Assembly: GCF_003399445.1 (NCBI RefSeq)
Contig: NZ_QUQO01000001.1
Span: 1,361,001 to 1,425,000, forward strand
Length of the DNA: 64,000 bases
Origin: Parvularcula marina
GTDB lineage: Bacteria; Pseudomonadota; Alphaproteobacteria; Caulobacterales; Parvularculaceae
Direction of reading: 5' to 3'
The notes under the pieces: model-generated
Databases searched by the model: none
Told to the model about the DNA's origin: nothing
The model's input: the letters and a program-made list of their open reading frames with translations, nothing else
In this document: positions 28,388-37,470 of the stretch, piece by piece
Numbering within the stretch: position 1 is the first letter of the stretch
Layout of the letters: the number at the start of each line of letters is the position of its first letter
Program-made: the position numbers and the translations under genes

Positions 28388-29832
28388 TGAACCGCCGCTT
28401 CTTCATCAAATCCGCCATGGCCGGGGTCGTTGCCGCCTCCCCGCTGATGCAGTTCGCCAAAGCCGCGCCGGGCAAAATCATGAAGGGCTATCAGAGCGCG
28501 CCCGATGCGGGCTTTGCCCGCAAAACCATGCGGCTGGTCGCGGGCGATGTGCCCAAGGGCTTCCGGGGCACCTATTTCCTCAATGGCCCCGCCAAGCATG
28601 ATCGCGGGGGTGAGCGCTATGAGCACTGGTTCGACGGCGACGGCATGGTCCACGCCTTCCGCTTCGGCGATGAGGGCGCAACCCATGAAGGGCGTTTCGT
28701 TGAAACCCCGAAATTCATCGAGGAGCGCGAGGCGGGCCGTTTCATCTATCCGACCTTCGGCACGATCCCGGAGAATCCGGGGCCTATCACCGGGCCGGAT
28801 GACATCAATGCGGCGAATATCTCCGTCCTGTCGGTCGGGGACCAGATCTGGGCCCTGTGGGAAGGCGGCAGCCCGACCGCCCTGCGGCCAGATGATCTCT
28901 CTACGGAAGGGTTCGTCACGCTGGGCGAAGGTCTTAAAGGCGTGCCGGTCTCGGCCCATCCGCGCGTCGATACGGACGGGGTGATCTGGAGCTTCGGCAA
29001 TGCCGCGATGAGCGGCCAGCTCCTTCTTTACAAGATCATGCCCGATGGCAGTCTTGCGAAATTCAAGGTGCTGAACGATCTGCCCCATTCCATGGTGCAT
29101 GATTTCACCATGTCGGAACGCTATCTGATTGTCGGCTTTGCGCCCTTCCTCGCGGAGAACAATGACGGCGCCTATCTCGACCGCTTCAACTGGCATGGCG
29201 ATCAGGCCCGGCAATATGTGGTGATAGACAAGGAAAGCTTTGAGATCGTCCGGCGCTATGAGCTGCCCGCCGGGTTCGTCTTCCACCACTCGCCCGCCTG
29301 GGAAGAGAAGGACGGCACGATCCGGTTTGGGGCGTGTACCTATAAAAATGCGGACATCATGCTGGTCGACACGCGGGCCATCATGAAGGGAGATGTCTAT
29401 GCGGGGAACAATCATGCCGTCTTTGAGGCGGTCACGCTCTATCCAGATGGCCGGGCCGTTGCGACCACCGATGGCGGGGCGGCGGAATTCCCCGTCGCCG
29501 ATCCACGGCTCGCCGGCAAAGCCTCAACGACATTCCATATCGGGCGGCAGAAAGCTGAGAACTATCTCAGCAATACGCTCTTTGCCCGGAATGAAGCGGG
29601 TGACGTGACGGGAAGCTGGGCCGCCAGTGCCGACACCGAAATGGGCGAGCATGTCGCAGTCCCCAAGGCAGGCGGCGGTGTCTGGCTCATCGGTACGGAA
29701 TTCGATGCCGCCCGCGGGCGGACGCTGGTCTCGCTCTTTGACGGCGATGCTTTGAGCGCTGGCCCGCGCGCGGTCTGGGAAGCCCCGCAGACCCTGCCCG
29801 TCCCGCTGCATGGGACATGGGTCGGGGCGTAG
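28387..29832 (+). CDS. Carotenoid oxygenase-family protein
   Basis: The 481-residue product belongs to the carotenoid cleavage oxygenase family: G-T-Y-F-L-N-G-P, H-W-F-D-G-D-G-M-V-H-A-F, and the His ligands in S-A-H-P-R-V, M-V-H-D-F, F-H-H-S and the C-terminal L-H-G-T-W-V. Four His hold the Fe(II). The N terminus N-R-R-F-F-I-K-S plus a hydrophobic stretch ending A-K-A-A looks like a Tat-type signal, so the protein may be exported folded. It cleaves conjugated double bases of carotenoids, stilbenes or related compounds; the substrate is not visible. Translation is coupled to the DUF2141 gene. Confidence 0.92.
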   Translation: MNRRFFIKSAMAGVVAASPLMQFAKAAPGKIMKGYQSAPDAGFARKTMRLVAGDVPKGFRGTYFLNGPAKHDRGGERYEHWFDGDGMVHAFRFGDEGATHEGRFVETPKFIEEREAGRFIYPTFGTIPENPGPITGPDDINAANISVLSVGDQIWALWEGGSPTALRPDDLSTEGFVTLGEGLKGVPVSAHPRVDTDGVIWSFGNAAMSGQLLLYKIMPDGSLAKFKVLNDLPHSMVHDFTMSERYLIVGFAPFLAENNDGAYLDRFNWHGDQARQYVVIDKESFEIVRRYELPAGFVFHHSPAWEEKDGTIRFGACTYKNADIMLVDTRAIMKGDVYAGNNHAVFEAVTLYPDGRAVATTDGGAAEFPVADPRLAGKASTTFHIGRQKAENYLSNTLFARNEAGDVTGSWAASADTEMGEHVAVPKAGGGVWLIGTEFDAARGRTLVSLFDGDALSAGPRAVWEAPQTLPVPLHGTWVGA

Positions 29833-29964
29833 GCTTCCCCTTCCGCCTTTTCGAGGGGCGCTCGTCCGCACATTTGCAGCCGAGCGCTCCTTTTGCCGCC
29901 CAAGGACAATTGAAGCCCGGCCGCGCAACCCTTAAGCGTTTGGCATCAACGGTCTGGAGCCTTC

Positions 29965-31158
29965 ATGGAAAGCGGTATTCTTTTTATCAGCAGTCTCGTC
30001 CTCGCCGGATTTCTGCTGATACCGCTTTCCCGACGGCTTGGCGCCCCCATCCTCCTCCTGGTGTTGATCGGCGGGATGCTGGTGGGAGAGGATGGCCCCG
30101 GCGGCGTCCATTTCGATGATTTCGAAGCCGCCTATTCGCTGGGCAGTCTGGCCCTTGCGATTATCCTGTTCTCAGGCGGGCTGAGCACGCCATCGGCCTC
30201 GCTTCGCGGCGCGCTTGGGCCGTCCGTGCTGCTCGCGACGGCAGGGGTCGTTATCACCGCCCTGCTGGTCGGGCTGGCCGCCAGCATGATCATCGGCATC
30301 CCGTTCGAGCTTGCCCTGTTGCTGGGGGCGGTCGTTGCCTCGACAGATGCAGCGGCGACGTTCCTCCTCATTCAGCAAAACAGGATCGAGCTTCCCGAAA
30401 GGCTGAGAAATACGCTGGTCCTCGAATCCGGGATCAACGATCCGATGGCGATCTTCCTGACCATCGCCATGACCGCCGTCGTCAATCAGGGAGAGACCCT
30501 GAGCGCCGCGACGCTTGCCGAGTTCGCGCCCATGTTCCTGCTGCAAATCGGATTCGGCCTGCTGGCCGGCCTGAGCGCCGGGCGCGTGCTCGCATGGATC
30601 CTCGACCGCATCCATCTTCCCGAAGGGCTTTATGCGCCGATGGCACTGGCCGGGGCGATGGTAGTTTATTCCGCAACCGCATCACTGGGCGGCAGCGGTT
30701 TTCTCGCCATCTATCTTTGCGGTCTTGTCGTATCGGGCAGTCTGAAGCGCTCGCCCGACCGCATCATCCATTTCAGCGAAGGGCTTCAATGGCTCAGCCA
30801 GATAGCCCTGTTCATGATGCTGGGCATACTGGTCACACCAACCAGGCTGATCGAAGTGTTCATCCCCGCCCTGCTGATCGCCCTTGCCCTGATGTTCATT
30901 GCCCGGCCTGCCGCCGTTATCATCTGCACACTACCATTCAGGCTGAAGCTGAACGAGACGGTCTATCTGAGCTGGGTGGGGCTGCGCGGTGCCGTCCCGA
31001 TCTATCTTGCCATCCTGCCTGTGATCACGCCGGGACCGGTCGACACGATCTTCTTCAACACCGTTTTCGTGATCGTCGTCGCATCGCTGCTGATGCAGGG
31101 ATGGAGCGTGACCCTTTCCGCGCGCCTGCTTGGCCTCGATAAAGCCCAAAAGGCCTGA
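29965..31158 (+). CDS. CPA1-type cation/proton antiporter without a regulatory tail
   Basis: The 397-residue product has about twelve membrane helices and CPA1/NhaP2 motifs: S-T-D-A-A-A-T-F and L-E-S-G-I-N-D-P-M-A-I-F-L-T, with the Asp pair expected to carry cation and proton. It ends soon after the last helix, so the C-terminal RCK/TrkA_C part found in longer NhaP2/CvrA proteins is absent. GGAG precedes the start by five bases. It would exchange Na+ or K+ for H+ in the inner membrane. Confidence 0.9.
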   Translation: MESGILFISSLVLAGFLLIPLSRRLGAPILLLVLIGGMLVGEDGPGGVHFDDFEAAYSLGSLALAIILFSGGLSTPSASLRGALGPSVLLATAGVVITALLVGLAASMIIGIPFELALLLGAVVASTDAAATFLLIQQNRIELPERLRNTLVLESGINDPMAIFLTIAMTAVVNQGETLSAATLAEFAPMFLLQIGFGLLAGLSAGRVLAWILDRIHLPEGLYAPMALAGAMVVYSATASLGGSGFLAIYLCGLVVSGSLKRSPDRIIHFSEGLQWLSQIALFMMLGILVTPTRLIEVFIPALLIALALMFIARPAAVIICTLPFRLKLNETVYLSWVGLRGAVPIYLAILPVITPGPVDTIFFNTVFVIVVASLLMQGWSVTLSARLLGLDKAQKA

Positions 31159-31175
31159 CAGGGTCGGGGCGTAAA

Positions 31176-31793
31176 TCACTCGGCGGGCAAATCACTTACC
31201 CGCCATTTTTTTACGACCTGTGACAGAAAGAAAAAGAGACGGCCATCAGAGTCTGTTCTTGCGAAATAGACATTGGGATAACCCGTTGTAGGCTGACCAT
31301 TTTCATCTAATGTCTCATCAACCCAAATGAAAACCTTATTGAATGACCAAAAATATGATGGGTTCCAGTCCGCCATGAACTCTTCACTTTGGTCTTTTGG
31401 GCCAAAGAATCGTAAAGCTTCATCGAACTCCTCCACCGAAACAGGCGTCCCAAACTCCTTTGTCAGTTCAGAGACAACACGATCATAAACTTGAGCGGAG
31501 GATTCTTCGAAGTCAGAGTCTGATGGAAAAAAAGTGACCGAAATTATTTTGTCACCCTCGAAGGTGACCATTGTCGGGACATTCTCACCAAAGAACGGTG
31601 TATCTCCTCCGACAATGAGGATATCCTCATTATAATGAAGAACCTCATTCCCACGAATTACCTCCTGCTCATTGAGGAGCGCCTCGCGCGTCAAATCCCA
31701 GTCGATATTATAGGGGTTAGGTGAGGGATCTCCGTAGCCGCACCCCGCAAGGCATGCGCACAAGATTACCAGGCCCCTCACCACAGCCTTCAT
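31176..31793 (-). CDS. AT-rich hypothetical lipoprotein
   Basis: The 205-residue product has a signal with lipobox L-A-G-C (Cys near residue 18). The mature part is acidic with many aromatic residues (F-F-G-E-N, S-V-T-F-F-P-S-D, N-P-S-Y-F-W-S-F-N-K-V-F-I-W-V-D). The gene is visibly poorer in GC than both neighbours, which suggests later arrival. It lies nine bases upstream of no other same-strand start except gabT, which is upstream of it, so it may be the last gene of that transcript. No family recognised. Confidence 0.68.
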   Translation of the reverse strand: MKAVVRGLVILCACLAGCGYGDPSPNPYNIDWDLTREALLNEQEVIRGNEVLHYNEDILIVGGDTPFFGENVPTMVTFEGDKIISVTFFPSDSDFEESSAQVYDRVVSELTKEFGTPVSVEEFDEALRFFGPKDQSEEFMADWNPSYFWSFNKVFIWVDETLDENGQPTTGYPNVYFARTDSDGRLFFFLSQVVKKWRVSDLPAE

Positions 31794-31802
31794 TATCGCC
31801 GC

Positions 31803-33113
31803 CTACCCCTTCAGCACTTCCTCGGTCGCCTTGACGAAGAGGCCAAGGCCTTCCTCGACGATGGCATCGGAAGCCGTCAGCGGCACATGGGTGCGGATGA
31901 CATGGGCTTTCTTGCCGGCGGTGAGGAAGATGAGGCCGTGCTCACGCGCACGCGCCTGAATGGCCGCTGCGACCTGCCCATCGGGCACATCGCCATGGGT
32001 CACGCATTCGACCGCCGCCATGGCGCCGACCCGGCGGACATGACCGAAGACGCCCTTGGCGACGCCTTCCTGAAGTTCTTTCCAGCAGGCTTCGACTTTC
32101 GCGCCGATATGCTCAGCGCGTTCGATCAGGCCTTCTTCCTCGATGACATCAAGGACGGCGAGGGCTGCTGCGCAGGAGACCGGGTTGCCGCCATAGGTCG
32201 AGCCCATGCCGCCCGGGCCGATCTTGTCAAAGAGGTCCGCCTTGCCGATCACCGCCGAGAGCGGCAGGCCGCCCGCAATACTCTTTGCACAGACGAGGAA
32301 GTCGGGCTCAACGCCTGATTTCTCGATTGCAAACATCTTGCCCGTCCTAGCAAAACCGGTCTGGACCTCATCGGCGATCAGCATGATGCCGTGCTCGGTA
32401 CAGAACTCACGAAGCCCGCGGAGATATTCGTCCGGTGCCGGAATGAAGCCACCCTCGCCCTGCACCGGCTCAATGATGATACCGGCCACGTCTTCGGCGC
32501 GGATCGAAGTCGTGCACAGCTCCTTCAGTCGGGCCAGCGCTTCATCAGAAGAAAGCCCGCGATATTCATTCGGATACGGCGCATGATAGATGCCCGGCGG
32601 GAACGGCCCGAAGCCGATCTTGTAGGGGTCGGACTTGCCCGTCAGCGCGGTCGCCAGGAGCGAGCGGCCATGAAAGGCCCCTTCAAAGGCGATAAGGCCC
32701 GGACGGCCGGTAATGCGGCGGGCGAATTTGCAGACCTGCTCGGTCGCTTCCGAGCCGGTATTCATGAACATCGTCTTCCATTGCGACGATTTCGGCATCA
32801 GGCCGTTCAGCCGCTCAGCCAGCGCGATATAGCTTTCATATTGCGCGACGCCGAAGGCCGTGTGGACGACCTTTTCGAGCTGGACCTTGATCGCTTCCTG
32901 CACTTTGGGGTGGCGATGGCCGACATTGAGGACGCCGATCCCGGCGATGAAGTCGATATAACGCTTGCCATCGACATCCCAGAGCTCCGCGCCTTCCGCG
33001 CGTTCAGCGTAAATTCCCGATTTTGAGGGCAGACCGGCGGGGCAGGCGTCATTGCGGCGCGCCACCAGCAGCTCATTGCTCAAAAACTCATTCTTCCCGT
33101 CAGGTGCAGACAT
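31803..33113 (-). CDS. gabT: 4-aminobutyrate aminotransferase (class III)
   Basis: The 436-residue product is a PLP-dependent class-III aminotransferase of the GabT type, moving the amino group of GABA to 2-oxoglutarate. Clear marks are N-T-G-S-E-A-T-E, F-H-G-R-S, I-I-E-P-V-Q-G-E-G-G-F, A-D-E-V-Q-T-G-F-A-R-T-G and the PLP Lys in C-A-K-S-I-A-G-G-L-P. ATG 33113 is preferred because GGAGG sits five bases before it. No gabD (succinate semialdehyde dehydrogenase) is near. Relatives acting on 5-aminovalerate cannot be excluded. Confidence 0.9.
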   Translation of the reverse strand: MSAPDGKNEFLSNELLVARRNDACPAGLPSKSGIYAERAEGAELWDVDGKRYIDFIAGIGVLNVGHRHPKVQEAIKVQLEKVVHTAFGVAQYESYIALAERLNGLMPKSSQWKTMFMNTGSEATEQVCKFARRITGRPGLIAFEGAFHGRSLLATALTGKSDPYKIGFGPFPPGIYHAPYPNEYRGLSSDEALARLKELCTTSIRAEDVAGIIIEPVQGEGGFIPAPDEYLRGLREFCTEHGIMLIADEVQTGFARTGKMFAIEKSGVEPDFLVCAKSIAGGLPLSAVIGKADLFDKIGPGGMGSTYGGNPVSCAAALAVLDVIEEEGLIERAEHIGAKVEACWKELQEGVAKGVFGHVRRVGAMAAVECVTHGDVPDGQVAAAIQARAREHGLIFLTAGKKAHVIRTHVPLTASDAIVEEGLGLFVKATEEVLKG

Positions 33114-33283
33114 CTTGGCCTCCATCCAGTGTTTTCCTGTTGATCCTGCTCTGCCCAAGGCCGGAGCGGAACGCAATGGCCCGCTGCGCTGCACACAAGA
33201 AAACCCGTGCCTGCCCTTGGAGTGACCCTCGGGGCGGGGTAAGCGGCAATGGGGAGATCGTTTCTTAGATCTGATGTGAATCC

Positions 33284-34768
33284 ATGCGCTTTCGATTATC
33301 TGGCCTGGCTGTCCTCGTCCTGTTCATTGCCGTCATTATCGGCCGTACACTGTCTTATGGCCCGTCTGGTGAGAGCGCTCCCAGGCTTGAGGCGCCTGAT
33401 GCGCCTGCCATGTCCGGTGAGGAGATCGGCCGGCATTTGGGCGAGGCGATCCGGTTTCAGACCGTCACCAGCAAGGCGGGCGCCCCGGAAGCTGGCGAAG
33501 AGCAGCCCTGGCTTGATTTTCATGACTGGCTGGCTGCGACCTACCCCGCCGCGCATGAGGCAATGACGCTGGAGAAAGTCGCGGGACTTACCCTTCTTTA
33601 CCAGTGGGAGGGGAGCGATCCCTCGCTCAATCCCATCATCCTGATGGCGCATCAGGACGTTGTGCCTGTCAATCCGGGAACAGAAGGCGATTGGGACGCG
33701 CCGCCCTTTGCCGGGGAGATCATTGACGGCATTCTCGTCGGGCGCGGCGCGCTTGATGACAAGGCGAGCCTCATCACCCTGATGGAAGCTGCCGAAGGGC
33801 TCACGCAATCAGGCTTTGCGCCGAAACGCACGGTCTATTTCCTTTTCGGCCATGACGAAGAAGTCGCAGGGATTGGCGCGAAATCGGCTTTCGCATTGCT
33901 CGAAGAGCGCGGCGTGACGGCCGACATGGTGCTCGACGAGGGCATGGTGACGGTCGCCAATGCGCCGCTGACCGGCGGGCCGTTGACGATCATCGGGGTG
34001 GCAGAGAAAGGCTATCTCACCGTCGAGCTGAGAGTCTCCGGTGAGGGCGGGCATTCCTCGACCCCGCCGCGCGACAATGCCGTGGTGCGCCTTTCTCGCG
34101 CGCTTGTCGCGCTCGAGGAAAATCAGTTCCCGTCGCATCTCAATGAGCAGCCGCTGAAGGACTTCTTCCGCGGCATGGCGCCCGACATGTCCTTCGTCAT
34201 CCGTATGGCGCTGGCCAATCGCTGGCTGCTCGGCAGTCAGGTCGAGAAGGAGCTCGCTAAACTGCCGACCGCCGATGCGCTGGTGCGCACGACCATCGCA
34301 CCGACCATGCTGGAGGGGTCGACCAAGGAGAATGTCCTGCCGCAGCGCGCCTCCGCGACAGTGAATTTCCGCATCCACCCATCGGATTCCGTCGAGAAAG
34401 TCCTCGATCACATCCGCAAGGTCACACGCGACATTGACGGCGTCGAGATCATCGCGCTTGACGGTTTTGCCTCCGAGCCTTCCCCGGTCTCGAGCGCAAA
34501 GACGCAAGCTTTCGCGGCGCTGAGTGCTGCTGCCAGCAGCAGCATCTCCCCCGACGCGCCGATCGTGCCCGGCCTTGTCCTCGGGGCGACCGATGCGCGT
34601 TTTTCTTATGGTGTCAGCGAGAACGTCTATCGCTATATGCCCGCGCTCCTTCATACCGATGAGATCGGCGGCATTCACGGAACCAATGAGAAAGTGTCGC
34701 TCGAAAACCTTGCGCGCATGGCGCGCGCCTATACTCAGATCATACTCCTGATGGATGAGGCCCAATGA
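33284..34768 (+). CDS. Membrane-anchored M20-family metallopeptidase
   Basis: The 494-residue product has an N-terminal membrane anchor (about residues 5-25) and an M20/M25/M40 dizinc peptidase domain. Metal and catalytic motifs: L-M-A-H-Q-D-V-V-P-V, G-A-L-D-D-K-A, G-H-D-E-E-V-A-G, and late H-G-T-N-E-K-V. The dimerisation domain starts with E-K-G-Y-L-T-V-E-L and G-G-H-S-S-T-P. The form resembles the PM20D1/carboxypeptidase S group, which cuts or makes N-acyl amino acids or dipeptides. It overlaps the 2OG oxygenase gene by four bases. Confidence 0.9.
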   Translation: MRFRLSGLAVLVLFIAVIIGRTLSYGPSGESAPRLEAPDAPAMSGEEIGRHLGEAIRFQTVTSKAGAPEAGEEQPWLDFHDWLAATYPAAHEAMTLEKVAGLTLLYQWEGSDPSLNPIILMAHQDVVPVNPGTEGDWDAPPFAGEIIDGILVGRGALDDKASLITLMEAAEGLTQSGFAPKRTVYFLFGHDEEVAGIGAKSAFALLEERGVTADMVLDEGMVTVANAPLTGGPLTIIGVAEKGYLTVELRVSGEGGHSSTPPRDNAVVRLSRALVALEENQFPSHLNEQPLKDFFRGMAPDMSFVIRMALANRWLLGSQVEKELAKLPTADALVRTTIAPTMLEGSTKENVLPQRASATVNFRIHPSDSVEKVLDHIRKVTRDIDGVEIIALDGFASEPSPVSSAKTQAFAALSAAASSSISPDAPIVPGLVLGATDARFSYGVSENVYRYMPALLHTDEIGGIHGTNEKVSLENLARMARAYTQIILLMDEAQ

Positions 34769-35670
34769 CATCACCGGTCGCCGAACTGAAACTTTCAGAT
34801 TACCTTCTTGGCACAGAAGAAAAGCGCAAAGCCTTCGCCGATGATCTTTACACGAGCCTGCGCGAGACCGGCTTTGTCGTCCTGACCGATCACGGCATCA
34901 ACCTCTCGCGCCTGCATGAGGCCTATGACATCATCGCCGACTTCTTCGCCCTGCCTGAGGAAGAAAAGCGCGACTATATGATTGGCATGGACGGCCAGCG
35001 CGGCTTTACGCCTTTTGGCCGTGAACATGCCAAGGGCGTTGAGGCGGCGGATCTCAAGGAATTCTGGCATGTCGGCCGGGATGAGATCAAACCTAATGTC
35101 TGGCCGGAACGCCCGGCGGCCTTCCGGGCTGAGGTGGGCTGGCTTTATGATGCGCTTGATGAGACGGGGCTCCTCCTTCTTCAGGCGCTGACGGGTCCGC
35201 TTGATCTGCCTGAAGAGTATTTTGATGAGATGGCCGGCGGCGGCAATTCGATCCTCCGGCTCCTGCATTACCCTGCAATTCCGGAGGATGCAGATCCCGC
35301 TTCAATCCGTGCGGCGGCGCATGAGGATATCAACCTCATTACCCTCCTCGTCTCGGCGAGCGCTTCGGGCCTCGAACTCCTAGGCCGCGACGGTGAGTGG
35401 AGGGCGATCGAAGCGCCAGCGGATGCGATTATCGCCGATGCGGGCGACATGCTGGCGCGGATCACCAACAACCATATTCCAGCCACGACTCATCGCGTGG
35501 TGAACCCGGATAATAGCCGTGATGTGCGCTATTCCATGCCGTTCTTCCTGCACCCGCGTCCTGATGCGATGCTCTCCTGCCTGCCGCAATTCCGCGACGG
35601 CTCAGAAGATCCCGACATCACGGGCCAAGGGTTTCTTGAACAGCGCCTGAGAGAGATCGGGCTGAGCTAA
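34765..35670 (+). CDS. 2-oxoglutarate/Fe(II) oxygenase, isopenicillin N synthase-like
   Basis: The 301-residue product has the DIOX_N part (G-F-V-V-L-T-D-H-G-I) and a 2OG-Fe(II) oxygenase domain with ligands H-E-D in A-A-H-E-D-I-N-L-I-T and the distal His in T-T-H-R-V-V-N, followed by R-Y-S that would bind 2-oxoglutarate. ATG 34765 overlaps the stop of the M20 peptidase gene, so the pair is one coupled operon. Relatives hydroxylate or desaturate small molecules. A peptide- or amino-acid-derived substrate from the partner enzyme is a reasonable guess only. Confidence 0.9.
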   Translation: MTSPVAELKLSDYLLGTEEKRKAFADDLYTSLRETGFVVLTDHGINLSRLHEAYDIIADFFALPEEEKRDYMIGMDGQRGFTPFGREHAKGVEAADLKEFWHVGRDEIKPNVWPERPAAFRAEVGWLYDALDETGLLLLQALTGPLDLPEEYFDEMAGGGNSILRLLHYPAIPEDADPASIRAAAHEDINLITLLVSASASGLELLGRDGEWRAIEAPADAIIADAGDMLARITNNHIPATTHRVVNPDNSRDVRYSMPFFLHPRPDAMLSCLPQFRDGSEDPDITGQGFLEQRLREIGLS

Positions 35671-35678
35671 CGCGTCTT

Positions 35679-35799
35679 CCTCCCCCGTGGGGGAGGTGTC
35701 GGCGAAGCCGGCGGAGGGGGCACACCGCCCCAAAATGATCAGGGGATGAGTTGCCCCCATCCCCACGCGTTGCACGGGACTTCCCCCATAAGGGGGAAG
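35679..35799. repeat. Extragenic palindromic repeat pair
   Basis: CCTCCCCC-GT-GGGGGAGG (35679-35696) is followed by TGTCGGCGAAGCCGGCGG, and a second palindrome CTTCCCCC-ATAA-GGGGGAAG closes the block at 35780-35799. This arrangement is a known type of intergenic repeat in alphaproteobacteria. It separates convergent genes and may stop transcription or stabilise RNA ends. A shorter relic (CTCCCTCGCCGAGCGGGGGA) seems present near 45690-45710. Confidence 0.65.
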
Positions 35800-35808
35800 A
35801 AAAGCGCG

Positions 35809-37470
35809 CTACTCCCCAGTGCCCGGCAGGGAATATTCCACCGTGATGCCGCCGCCGAGCGGCCAGTCCATCTGCACCCAGAAGATCGTCATGGCGAGCC
35901 CCGAGATCAAAAGGAAGATGGAGTAAGGCAGCATCATTGCCGTCAATGACCCGAGCCCGAAACTGCGGTCCCATCTCTTCGCGAAAGTCAGGATCAGCGG
36001 AAAATAGACCATCAGCGGCGTGATGATGTTGGTCGCGCCATCCCCCACCCGATAGGCGGCAGTCGCCATTTCAGGGGAGACACCGAGAATCATCAGCATC
36101 GGGACCACGACGGGGGCAAGGAACGCCCATTTGGCGCTGGCCGAGCCGACAAAGAGGTTCAGCACCGCCGCAAAGAGGATCACGACAACGAGAATGCCCC
36201 AGATCGGCAATGCCGATTCCTGAATGGCATTGGCGCCCTTCACCGCGAAGATCAGCCCCAGATTGGACCAGTTGAACATGGCGACAAAATGCGCGGCCAT
36301 GAAGGCGAGGACGAGATAGTAGCCCATATCCTTCATCGCGCCGGTCATCATATCGACGATGTCGCGATGATCCTTCACCGTCCCTGCCGCCGCGCCATAA
36401 AGCCAGGCGGTCACAAAGAAGAGGACGAAGAACCCGGCGACGAGGGAGGTATAGAACGGCGTTAATCGCGCCTGGAAGGAGCAGTCTCCGGCGGCGAGTG
36501 CTTCATCCGGACACGCCGCTTCATTCATCAGCGGGGTCCCCGGCCCAAGCGTCATGAATGCCCAGAAGATCAGAACGGCGAGCAAGCCGAGCCCTGCGCG
36601 GCCAAGTCCTTTTTTTTCTCCCGGTGTAAGCTCGCGTTTGACGTCATCCATCGGAACATCTTCACCCGCCATCGAGGCTTTCCATTTGCCCAATCGGGGC
36701 TCGATGATCACGTCGGTGACGAACCAGATGACCGGCAGGAAGATAAAGGTCATCCCGGCAATGAAATACCAGTTGCCGGCAATATTTGTCGGGAAGTCCT
36801 CGACCAGAATACCCGCCGCCTCTGACGTGATGCCGAGGAGGAGCGCATCGAGCTGACCCATGACGAGGTTCGCGGAAAACCCGCCCGAAACCCCGGCAAA
36901 GGCCGCTGCGATCCCTGCGACGGGGTGTCGTCCTGCGGCGGCAAAGACGATGCCCGCCAGTGGGATGAGAACAACATAGGCCGCGTCCGCCGCAAGGTTC
37001 CCGAGCATCGCGATCAGCGCAATCATCGGGGTCAGGAGAAATTTCGGTGCATCTCCGACAGCGGCCCGCATGGCCGTGCCGAAGAGCCCTGCCCGCTCGG
37101 CCACCCCGGCGCCCAGCATCACGGTGAGGACGAGCCCCAGCGGATGGAAATGCGCGAAGGTCTCCGGCATCTGCACAAAGAGCTTTTGCAAGTTCTCCGG
37201 CGAGATCAGCATCTTGGCCGAAATCACTCCATCCTCACCAATACCGAAACGTGCCTTCTGGCTGTCGGGCATGCCGGAGAGAATCTGTGTTGAGAGCGTC
37301 TCGGACAGATTGAACAGCCCGGAAATGATCGAAACGACGACCAGAAATCCAATCAGATAGAGAAAAAGAAAGGCCGGATCAGGTAGTGCATTCCCGGTCT
37401 TTTCAACCCAGCCTAGAAAACCGCGCTGTGATCGTTCCTGTGGATGCGGATCAGGTTCAGTCACGGACAT
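35809..37470 (-). CDS. AbgT-family transporter
   Basis: The 553-residue product is a membrane protein with about eleven to twelve helices and the AbgT pattern: P-D-P-A-F-L-F-L-Y, G-A-G-V-A-E-R-A-G-L-F, S-G-G-F-S-A-N-L and S-A-S-A-K-W-A-F-L-A-P with G-D-G-A-T-N-I-I-T-P. Family members move p-aminobenzoyl-glutamate or export sulfonamide-like antimetabolites. ATG 37470 is preferred since AGGAG precedes it; the longer frame has none. It faces the hybrid kinase gene across a 190-base spacer. Confidence 0.92.
   Translation of the reverse strand: MSVTEPDPHPQERSQRGFLGWVEKTGNALPDPAFLFLYLIGFLVVVSIISGLFNLSETLSTQILSGMPDSQKARFGIGEDGVISAKMLISPENLQKLFVQMPETFAHFHPLGLVLTVMLGAGVAERAGLFGTAMRAAVGDAPKFLLTPMIALIAMLGNLAADAAYVVLIPLAGIVFAAAGRHPVAGIAAAFAGVSGGFSANLVMGQLDALLLGITSEAAGILVEDFPTNIAGNWYFIAGMTFIFLPVIWFVTDVIIEPRLGKWKASMAGEDVPMDDVKRELTPGEKKGLGRAGLGLLAVLIFWAFMTLGPGTPLMNEAACPDEALAAGDCSFQARLTPFYTSLVAGFFVLFFVTAWLYGAAAGTVKDHRDIVDMMTGAMKDMGYYLVLAFMAAHFVAMFNWSNLGLIFAVKGANAIQESALPIWGILVVVILFAAVLNLFVGSASAKWAFLAPVVVPMLMILGVSPEMATAAYRVGDGATNIITPLMVYFPLILTFAKRWDRSFGLGSLTAMMLPYSIFLLISGLAMTIFWVQMDWPLGGGITVEYSLPGTGE

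Noticed and set aside
28114-29415. A 433-codon minus-strand frame opposite the carotenoid oxygenase
   Set aside because: A shadow of the real gene; codons simply mirror the oxygenase and there is no ribosome site or family pattern.
34515-34550. A GCTGCTGCC/AGCAGCAGC trinucleotide run
   Set aside because: It is within the M20 peptidase coding sequence and encodes Ala-Ala and Ser-Ser; a short low-complexity stretch, not a regulatory repeat.
33809-34774. A 321-codon minus-strand frame opposite the M20 peptidase
   Set aside because: Antisense shadow; Arg- and His-rich composition typical of reverse reading of a GC-rich gene.
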